Shown here piece by piece: positions 50,123 to 58,000 of a DNA stretch of 64,000 nucleotides. Under the pieces are notes generated by a model. It was not told the origin of the DNA and searched no databases. It saw nothing but the letters and a program-made list of their open reading frames with translations. The stretch's first letter is position 1; the number at the start of each line of letters is the position of its first letter. Source of the stretch: CAZJYI01 sp964550025 (GTDB taxonomy: Bacteria; Verrucomicrobiota; Kiritimatiellia; UBA8416; CAYOBW01); contig CAZJYI010000002.1 in NCBI GenBank assembly GCA_964550025.1, positions 139,238-203,237 on the forward strand, read 5' to 3'. A program made the translations under genes and the position numbers.

Positions 50123-50877
50123 GTTCCGACCTCGTCCGGGGTGCCCCCGTCATGCGCCGTGAAAACGATGAAGTTCAGTCCCATTTCGTCCAGTTCGTCC
50201 ACGATCCCGTCGACCCTGTTGCTCAGGTACTGGTAGACCAGCAGGGTCGGGATGGCGATGGTCAGACCCGCGGCGGTCGTAACCAGGGCCTCGTAGATGC
50301 CCTTGGCCAGTTGCTCGGAACTGCCCATGCCCTGGCGATAGGCGGTTTCGAAGGCGGCTATCATGCCGTACACGGTCCCGGCCAGACCCAGCAGCGGCGA
50401 GATGGACGCGATGATGGACAGGCCCTTCAGACTGCGTTTCAGCTTGGCGGCCTCGCGGTAGCCCGCGTCCTCAATCGCCTTCTCCACCGCCTCTTCGCCG
50501 CGGTTCATCCGCTGCAGGCCCGCCTTGAAGATCTTGCCCACCGGCCCCGCGGTCTGCTCGCAGACCTTGATGGCCTCGTGGCCCGAGCGGTCCTTCTGCC
50601 AGGCCGGCAGCAGGGAGTCCACGAAGCCGCTCGGAATGATCTTCTCGCGGCGCAGCGATATGAACCGCTCCGCGGCCAGGGCCAGCGCCACCACCGAACA
50701 GAGGCCCAGCGGGTACATCACCAGGCCGCCCTTCTTGATCAGGGTGAACATCGTCTCCTTCTGGTCATCGTCCGTCTCGTCCACCGGCGCGGCCATGGCC
50801 CTCACGCAGGCGAACAGGCCTGCGGCCATGACGGCGACGAACAACCATCGCCGGATCGATTCACTGGGTATCTTCAT
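50119..50877 (-). CDS. exbB: ExbB/TolQ/MotA-family proton channel protein
   Basis: A 252-aa protein. It has an extra N-terminal hydrophobic segment (LFVAVMAAGLFACVRAMA), like a signal peptide or extra helix in PVC homologues, then the three-helix MotA/TolQ/ExbB core: KKGGLVMYPLGLCSVVALALAAERF, the conserved SPLLGLAGTVYGMIAAF and the GIYEALVTTAAGLTIAIPTLLVYQYL helix pair. It forms the proton-conducting ring with ExbD. AGGAG precedes the ATG by 6 nt. It starts 21 nt downstream of the large TPR gene and overlaps exbD by 4 nt. Confidence 0.94.
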   Translation of the reverse strand: MKIPSESIRRWLFVAVMAAGLFACVRAMAAPVDETDDDQKETMFTLIKKGGLVMYPLGLCSVVALALAAERFISLRREKIIPSGFVDSLLPAWQKDRSGHEAIKVCEQTAGPVGKIFKAGLQRMNRGEEAVEKAIEDAGYREAAKLKRSLKGLSIIASISPLLGLAGTVYGMIAAFETAYRQGMGSSEQLAKGIYEALVTTAAGLTIAIPTLLVYQYLSNRVDGIVDELDEMGLNFIVFTAHDGGTPDEVGT

Positions 50878-50898
50878 GTAGGTCTCCTCTCTTCGCTC

Positions 50899-53800
50899 CT
50901 ACTCCCGCCGCAGCACATCCAGCCGTTCTTTCGCTATCTGCGCCGCGGGCTGGTCGGGGTATTTCTTGATCAATTCCCTGTACTGCTCGCGGGCGCGGTC
51001 CTTTTCGTCCTTGGCCTCCAGCGCCCGCCCCATCTCCAGGATCGAGCTGGCGGTCCACTTCTGGAACTTGTAGTTCACGCCGACCCGCACAAACTCCTGC
51101 ACCGCCTGGTCGTACTGCTTCATCTCGAAATAGCACTCGCCGAGCTGGAACTGGGCTTGCGCGCTCCACTCGTCTTTCTTCTTTGCCGCAACGATCTTCC
51201 CGTATTCCACACCAGCGCGCTTGTAGTCCTGCTGCTTCTGCAAGGCCCAGGCCATGCCGAAGCGCGCCCGCATGCCCCACTGACTTTCCGGGTACGCCTG
51301 CAGGAACCGCGAGTAGGTCTCGGCAGATTCCTTCCACTGCTCGGTCAACCCCTGCGTTTCTCCCAGCCGCATCAGGGCCGACTCCTGGATTTCCGGCTGG
51401 ATTCTCGTTTTCGTGGCCGCCTTAAAGTGCTCGCGCGCCTTGATCGTCTCCCGGGTCTTCATGCGCGACTCGCCCGCCTGGAAGTAGGCCGTGGCCAGCT
51501 TGGCGGATTTCTTGAACTGCTCCACGAAGGACTCGAATGCCGCGGCGCTTTCGTCGTAGTCCCCGTTGTTGAAGTAAGCCGTGCCCAGGCGGTACGTGGT
51601 GTTCTCCCGGACGGACTCGTCCTTGAGGTTGGCCAGTGTGTCCTTCAACTGCGCGATCACGTTGGCGTAGTCCTTCTTGCCGAAGGTCAGCTCCGCCAGC
51701 TCCGTGCGCGCCTTGTCGACCAACGTGCTCTTCGGGTACTTCTCCAGCAGGAACTCGTACCGCTTGATCGCTTCGTCATTCTTCTTGCGCGCCTTCTCCG
51801 CCCAGGCCCACTCGTAGACGGCGCGGTCCGCGAAAGTCGCCCCGGCATACGTTTCGACCACGGTCTTGAAGTGCCCGCTCGCCCGGTTGGGGTCGCCCCC
51901 GCGGGCGTAGGCCAGGCCCAGTTCGAAGTGTGCGCGGTCCATGGCGGGGTGGTCCGGCACGCCGCGGATCAGGTTGGAAAGCGTCTGCTGCGCCTCTCTG
52001 TGCTTCTCCAGTTCCATCTGCACGATGCCGAGCCGCAGCGCCGCGTCGGGAGCTCGGGGATCGCGCGGATACCGTTTGACGACGGTTGAGAAGTGCTTCT
52101 CGGCGTCCTTCTTCTTGTCTTCGTCAAGACTGACCCAGCCCATGTAGTACTCCGCCTGCGGCCGCTGCGGCGCCTTTTCGTGTCGTTCCAGGAAGCGTCC
52201 CAGGTGGCTGCGCGCCTTGCTGCGGTCGCCGCCTTCGTACTCGAGCCGGCCCAGCTCCGCCAGGGCCAGCGGGAAGTGCGGACTATCGCCGTACAGGCGG
52301 ACCAGTGTGTTGAGCTGCTCCACGGCTGCCTTGCTGTCCCCCGTGTTCATGCCGCAGACCGCCAGTTGCATCAATGCGCCGTCCACGTTGGGCTCCGCCG
52401 ACTTGCGGTTCCTGTGTTTCGACAGGTGTTGCTCGATGAAGGCCTCAAGGCGCACGGCCGCCGCCTCCCACGCCTTGAGCCGGAAGTGACAGTCACCGGA
52501 TACGAAGTTAAGCTGGCTGAACACTCTGCCCTCGGGCTGCTTCTCGACCAGTGGCGCCGCGGCATCCAGCGTCTTCTGCCACTCGCCCTGCCTGTAGTGC
52601 AGTTGCGCGATGCGGAACCGGGCGGCGTCCTCGCTCACGTGCCCTTTCTGCGCTGCGAGGTAGTCGCCGTAAGCCTTGACCGCCTCGTCGCTCTGCTTCA
52701 GCAGGTAGAGGTTCTCCGCCCGCACGAACAGGGCCTCCACGGCCAACGGGTCGTTGCGGTGTTTGGCCAGGAACTCATCCGCGTAGCGCAGGCTGGTCTT
52801 GTAGTCCTTCAGCCGGTGGTAGCAGGCGGCCTGGAGCCGCAGCGCGTCGTTCCGCTGGGGGAAGTCCTGGCGGCTGATGACGTTCGCCAGGGCCTGGGAT
52901 GCCTCCTTGTGCTGCTTCTCCATGACCAGCGCGTTGCCCAGGTCGAAGTACATGTCGGTGATCAGCGGATCGCTCCGGAAACGGCTCACAGCCTCGTTGA
53001 GGACCTTTGCAGCCTGGCCGTAGTTGTCGCGCCGGGAATAGGCCCGCGCCAGCCAGAGGGCCGCTTCGGCGATCGGCGTCTTGGGAGCGAACTTGCTGTT
53101 CTTCCTCGGCTTGCGCTGCGCCTTGAGCTGACTCAACGGCTGGAGGTACTGGATGGCCCGGTTGTAGTCCTCCTCCTCGAGGTAGGATCGTCCCGAGTAG
53201 AAGTTCGCCTGGTCGTAGAAAGGGCCTTCCCGGTCGAGCTTGCGGCACTGCTCCATGGCGGCAATCGTTTCGCCGTACTTCTTCCTCAGGAACTGAACGA
53301 AGCCGAGCCGATAGTAGACCTCGGCGGCAATTTCCTTGTCCTGCATGCCTGCGACCGCCACCTCGTACTCCGCGGCTGCCTTCGGCAGTTCATCCGTCTG
53401 CCGGTAGCATTCGCCCAGCAGGTAGGCGGCCTGGGGGCGGAGGGCATGCTCTTTCAACAGCGGCCGCAGCGGCTCGAGGAACCCGATCCCGTCCTGCCAC
53501 TTCTTTGCCTCCCGGGCGGCGTAGCCGGCCTGGTACAGCGCACGGCGTGCCAGGGGCTCGGGCGGCTTCATCGCCATGAGCCGGCGGGTAGAATCCATGG
53601 CATCATCCCACTTGCTCTGCCTGAACTGCGCGTCGGTGAGGGCCACCAGGGCTATGGGCCGGTACTTCTCGCCGCGCACTTCCGCGAGGACTTTCTCCGC
53701 GTCACCCGGTTTGTTGAGCTTGGCGAGACAATGGCCGCGATAGAGGAGGAGCTGGTTGCGGTCACCCCATTTTCCGCGCTCGATCACGTCGCGCAGGGCG

Positions 53801-54063
53801 GCTTCCGCCTCCTGGTGTTTGCCCGCCGCGTAGTAACAGATGGCGATGCCCCACCGGGCCTGCTCGGCCTTGCCGTGATTGGGGTGTTTACGGAGGAACT
53901 CCTTGTACTCCGCAACCGCCAGCAGGTAGAGCTTGCGGTTGTAGAGCGCGTTCCCGCTGTAGAACTGTTCCGCGTCCGGTTCCGCCTTGACCTGGGCGTA
54001 CAGAACGGGGCCCCCTGCGATCAGGACGCAGAGAAGGAGCGCACCGATGAGAAACCTGTTCAC
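50899..54063 (-). CDS. Exported large TPR protein of the ExbBD operon
   Basis: A 1054-aa protein with a signal peptide (FLIGALLLCVLIAGGPVLYAQ) followed by some 25 tetratricopeptide repeats of 34-37 residues, many of the A.Y.LG.A....G.Y..A...F..F...YP form. Two GTG codons could start it; GGAGG lies 8 nt before the second (54063) and overlaps the first (54072), so 54063 is chosen. Such long periplasmic TPR proteins can act as scaffolds and are often placed beside TolQR-like genes (compare YbgF/CpoB near tolQR-pal). It is the first gene of the operon. Confidence 0.9.
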   Translation of the reverse strand: MNRFLIGALLLCVLIAGGPVLYAQVKAEPDAEQFYSGNALYNRKLYLLAVAEYKEFLRKHPNHGKAEQARWGIAICYYAAGKHQEAEAALRDVIERGKWGDRNQLLLYRGHCLAKLNKPGDAEKVLAEVRGEKYRPIALVALTDAQFRQSKWDDAMDSTRRLMAMKPPEPLARRALYQAGYAAREAKKWQDGIGFLEPLRPLLKEHALRPQAAYLLGECYRQTDELPKAAAEYEVAVAGMQDKEIAAEVYYRLGFVQFLRKKYGETIAAMEQCRKLDREGPFYDQANFYSGRSYLEEEDYNRAIQYLQPLSQLKAQRKPRKNSKFAPKTPIAEAALWLARAYSRRDNYGQAAKVLNEAVSRFRSDPLITDMYFDLGNALVMEKQHKEASQALANVISRQDFPQRNDALRLQAACYHRLKDYKTSLRYADEFLAKHRNDPLAVEALFVRAENLYLLKQSDEAVKAYGDYLAAQKGHVSEDAARFRIAQLHYRQGEWQKTLDAAAPLVEKQPEGRVFSQLNFVSGDCHFRLKAWEAAAVRLEAFIEQHLSKHRNRKSAEPNVDGALMQLAVCGMNTGDSKAAVEQLNTLVRLYGDSPHFPLALAELGRLEYEGGDRSKARSHLGRFLERHEKAPQRPQAEYYMGWVSLDEDKKKDAEKHFSTVVKRYPRDPRAPDAALRLGIVQMELEKHREAQQTLSNLIRGVPDHPAMDRAHFELGLAYARGGDPNRASGHFKTVVETYAGATFADRAVYEWAWAEKARKKNDEAIKRYEFLLEKYPKSTLVDKARTELAELTFGKKDYANVIAQLKDTLANLKDESVRENTTYRLGTAYFNNGDYDESAAAFESFVEQFKKSAKLATAYFQAGESRMKTRETIKAREHFKAATKTRIQPEIQESALMRLGETQGLTEQWKESAETYSRFLQAYPESQWGMRARFGMAWALQKQQDYKRAGVEYGKIVAAKKKDEWSAQAQFQLGECYFEMKQYDQAVQEFVRVGVNYKFQKWTASSILEMGRALEAKDEKDRAREQYRELIKKYPDQPAAQIAKERLDVLRRE

Positions 54064-54418
54064 GAGCCGCACCTCCGGAAAGGCAAAGGAAAACGATACT
54101 AAACCAATTCCTCAGTCAAACCACAAGAAGCGCTTTCTGGATCATGGGGTCAGACCTTGAGAATGGAGTTTTGGGTGTCAGCGTCGAGTCGGGCGCTGAG
54201 CCCTGGCGGATGCCGCTGCTCCGGGCTTTGCCCAGCACCGAAGCCCCCTGCTTCGACAAACCTCGAATCGCAAGGCACATCCGCCACCTACAGCGTGGGC
54301 GATCTCGCGGGAAAGATAGCGCGTTGTGGCAGTGCGGCGGTCGATTTCGGGTACGACACGGACCCCAGTCTGCGCTCCCTGGTCTCCCCGGCAGGGACGC
54401 CCACGCCCACGCTCGCGG
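54064..54418. other. 355-bp region upstream of the TPR gene
   Basis: No convincing gene. A GGGGTCAGACCTTGAGA sequence near 54145 resembles the conserved end of common intergenic repeats. A plus-strand open frame across 54157-54441 shows no family likeness. A TTGACT box appears on the minus strand about 45 nt upstream of the TPR start, but the matching -10 box is poor. Confidence 0.45.
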
Positions 54419-54982
54419 CTACAGCCCCGCGTCCTTCTTGACGGCGTCGACGTCGAGCTCGTTGATCCAGTTGATTAGATTCTCGAAGACTCCGTGGAAG
54501 TTGTAGCCGCCTTCGGTCATCTCGCGGATGGCGTCCTTCTTGGTCCAGCCCTGGACGGCAACGCGGTAGAGGGCGCACATCGTTCCGGTGCGGTCGGCGC
54601 CGTGCAGGCAGTGCACGAGGACGGGGGTGCGCTTGGAATTGGTGGCGATTTGGAGGAAGCGGACGACTTCCTTGCGCTCAGGATGCCAGGCTTTCATGTA
54701 GATATGCTCGTACCCGAGTCCTGTCGTTCCGATCTCGTCGCGGTCCGAATGGAAGGAGCGCAGGTTGACGACCGTATCTATCCCCATCGCTTTCAGCTCC
54801 TGCATCCCTTCGGCCGTGGGTTGCGCGCTACGGTACAGGTCAGCGCTGACCTTGTGCAGGTTGGGAACGCCGTCGAGCTTGACGGGTTGCGCCCACTTTG
54901 CGGGACGGTTGGTGGCCGGCGCGGCGCAAACGGCTAGGCAGGACAGGGCGAGAACCGCCATAGTAGTCGTGAATCGTCTCAT
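54419..54982 (-). CDS. Exported dual-specificity/tyrosine phosphatase-like protein
   Basis: A 187-aa protein with a signal peptide (FTTTMAVLALSCLAVCAAPA) and a DSP/Y-phosphatase fold: LYRSAQPTAEGMQELKAMGIDTVVNLRS, then the P-loop VHCLHGADRTG with the C-x5-R motif, and a closing helix (MTEGGYNFHGVFENLINWINEL). It is like the periplasmic or secreted PTP-like phosphatases that may act on phosphorylated sugars or phytate as well as proteins. AAGGAG precedes the ATG. The gene is downstream of the lamin-tail gene by 46 nt on the same strand, so they may be co-transcribed. Confidence 0.88.
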   Translation of the reverse strand: MRRFTTTMAVLALSCLAVCAAPATNRPAKWAQPVKLDGVPNLHKVSADLYRSAQPTAEGMQELKAMGIDTVVNLRSFHSDRDEIGTTGLGYEHIYMKAWHPERKEVVRFLQIATNSKRTPVLVHCLHGADRTGTMCALYRVAVQGWTKKDAIREMTEGGYNFHGVFENLINWINELDVDAVKKDAGL

Positions 54983-55028
54983 TTCAGGCTCCTTTGTGCA
55001 TTTCGCGGCTCAACTGCTCTTCCCAGGC

Positions 55029-58000
55029 TCACTCCTCCCGCACCAGGCGGTAGAAGCGTTGGCCGGCGGGGACGGCGTTGGTATCGGTGAGGGTAACTGT
55101 TGTAGTCAGTGCGGTGACGAGGCCCAGGGGTGACCACGGGCTGGTGTTCAGACCGTCGCACCAATCGACGCGGTAGACGACGCCGGGCAGCGAATCCCAC
55201 GTGATCGTGATCTGCTGCTGTCCCTGTCCGTTCAGCGCGGTGATAACCAGGACACGGTTGGCCCCCGCGGGCGTCGGCGGAGCCATGACGTGGATTTGCG
55301 GAGCACCGTCCGGCCAGCGCCCTTCGCTCCGGTCCACGAGCTGTGTGCTAAAGGTCACGGCATCGACCAGGGAACCGTCCGGGGCGAAGAGCGCGATGGA
55401 TTCGCCGTTCCTGGAGAGTTTGAAATCCACGTGCAGGTCGCCACCCGGTGCGTTCTGCCCCGTCTCTTCGTCGGCCCAGACCATGAGGTAGGCGCCTCCC
55501 GGAAGAACTGTTCCGCCGGGGATGGTGAAGCCGTTGGTTGCGCCCAAGTCATCCGCCAGCATGAAGCCCCCGAGATTAGCCTGGGGAGTGCCGGCGTTGT
55601 ACAACTCGAACCAGTCGTCGAAATCGTTGTCAGCGGGGTCGCGCACGGTGTTGTCGTTGTCGGCCATCCATTCGTTGACGCGCACCAGGACGGGCTGCGA
55701 GGTCGGGCTGTTCGCGTATCCCGGCGTCGGCGAGTGGAACACCTGGCGCCGGGACGGGTCGCCCTCGGGAAACGACCCGTAGGAGTAGTCACCGCCTATG
55801 AGGCTGTACCAGATCGCGTCGAGCACGATGATCTGACCCGCGTGTTCGCGGGCCAGGACGACGCAACCGCTGGCACTGTTGAGTCGGAAGCCGGCGTGCA
55901 GGAAACCGGGAACGGTCTCGCCTGGCTCGCCGTCCGTCCACACCAGCAGACGGTCGTCGTCACCCACGGCCGTTCCGGAGGGAAATGCCCACTTGGCGGG
56001 ATTCGCGGCGTCGTCGGAGAGCAGGTACCCCTCGCCGAGGTTCACGGTTCCCGTGCCGGCGTTGTACAGCTCCACCCACGGATCAAAATCGCCCATATTG
56101 TCCGCCGTATGACTCACGTTCGACGGCATGATCTCGTTGACCCAGAGTTGGGGAAAGGCCGGCAGCGGTGCGCGCACGTCGTTGGGTTGTCCGGGGCTGC
56201 TGCCGTCCAGCGTCTCCAGGATGAAGCGCGTGGCATTGGCTGCAAAAAGGCTGCTGTCCGTCAGTTCGACCTTCAGCACGTTGTCGTCGTCGGTTGTGTG
56301 GTACCACAGGCCGACGGCGTACGTGGTTGACCCGCTGAGACCGAGGCTGCCCTGGGACACCGTCTCGCTCCATCGGCCGACGAGTCCCGGGCCGCTAGCC
56401 CTTATTACCAGGCTGCCGGAGCCGCCGTGCACGGGATCGTTTGTGATGCTGCTGTCCGCGTGGTTTCTCAACGCCGCCCACGGTCCGGACAGCGGGGATT
56501 CGAAATTCCCGTTGGACAGCAGGTTGACGCCGTTCGCGGCATCCGTTCCCTCCACGAGGCGCACGTCGTCGACGACGACGGCTCCCGCGCTTCCAAGGTA
56601 GAGATGCAGCTCGGCATAGTCTACGCTGCCCGCCGCGGTGACCCCGGTTACCGCTATGTAGCGCCATCCCGGTGCGGTTACGGCCGGCGCGACGGCCCAG
56701 TTGCCGATGCGGTTGTTGTCCTTGGTGGCGTCGATGAGCTGCAGGGACGACCCGGTGCCGTCCGCTTCCGCGGGCCACGGCGGATCGTCGTCGTAGCGCA
56801 CCTCGTCGAGTGTAATCCATGCGTTCGTTCCGGCCGGCATCAGAAGCCGTAGCGTCTCGCCGCCGTTGTCGAGCGTGCCGTCGAATTCGCCTGAGAGGGC
56901 GAGAATGGAGTCTTCGTTGGTGTGGATCTGGGCATAAGCGGCCGCGTTCTCGGCGACGACGATGAAACCGGTCGGGGCGATGAAGGTACCGGAGCCGAAC
57001 GTGTGATCGATGCCGTCAAGCCGGAAACCGCTGAGATCGAACGTCTCCGTGTGCGACAGGTTGTGGATCTCCACGAACTCCGCATCGGGCAGCGCCGGGT
57101 GGTACATGATCTCGTTGATGACGAGAGCGCCCGCCGGTGTGGCCGCCTGGCCGGTGAAGGTAACCGTGATCGCGTCGGAGGCCACCACGTTACCCAGCCG
57201 ATCCAATCCCTCGACCAGCAACGGGTTCGCGCCCGCATCCAAACCGATGTCCATCGTCCAGCCGATGACCGACGAAAAGCTGACGGGGTGCTCCATACCG
57301 TTGACGCGGAAGGAGCGGACCCCAACGGGCGCCGTCCCCGTCAGCCTGACGGGGAGATCGTCCGTGCTGAAGTCGGCACCGCCGTTCGAGGTGATCGCAA
57401 AGTCGGCGGCGAATGGCTGCAGTTTGTTCAGCAGGAAGTTGCGGCGTGTGGCTATCCAGCTCTTGAGTCCGTTGTCGGGGCTTGTAACGGCTACGCCGTT
57501 CGCAACATACGCCGCGTAGTTGGCATCCATGACGGGATCGCAGGTCTCGGCCACCATGGGCCCTTCCGCCATTTCGTAGATCGACGCCCAGTAGGCTCGC
57601 AGAAACCTCGGCTGCACAAAGAAAGCGTTCTTGAGCGTGGGGTCCTCGATTCGAAAGAGATTGTCGTCATTGGGGTTGCCGGACAGGTGGTCGCGGTCGA
57701 GGTCCCACATGTAGAGCTCCCAGCCACCCTCACTTGGCTTGTACATGGAGGCGTTCTTTCCACGGTTGTACCCGTAGCTGTCCCAGTTGCGAATGATATG
57801 CTGAAAGGCGAAGAAGGACATCCATTCCTCGACGTTGACGACGCGCCGCACCCATGCTTCGTAGTATGCCGTTGTGTGCGGCACGTTGAGGGCATCGACC
57901 AGCGTGAACAGGGACGTGTAGTCATCGTCATGGATTTCGCCCTGCTCCCGCCACCAGCTCCAGCGGTAGCGGCGCCGCGACTTCGTGCCGTCGGGCTCCT

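Noticed and set aside
47964..54102. Plus-strand open frames of 607, 645 and 669 codons opposite the toroid, exbBD and TPR genes
   Set aside because: They mirror well-supported minus-strand genes, are Arg/His/Val/Leu-rich as antisense frames in such DNA are, and show no family likeness.
54157..54441. A 94-codon plus-strand frame in front of the phosphatase gene
   Set aside because: No ribosome binding site, no homology, and it runs into the 3' end of the phosphatase gene on the other strand.
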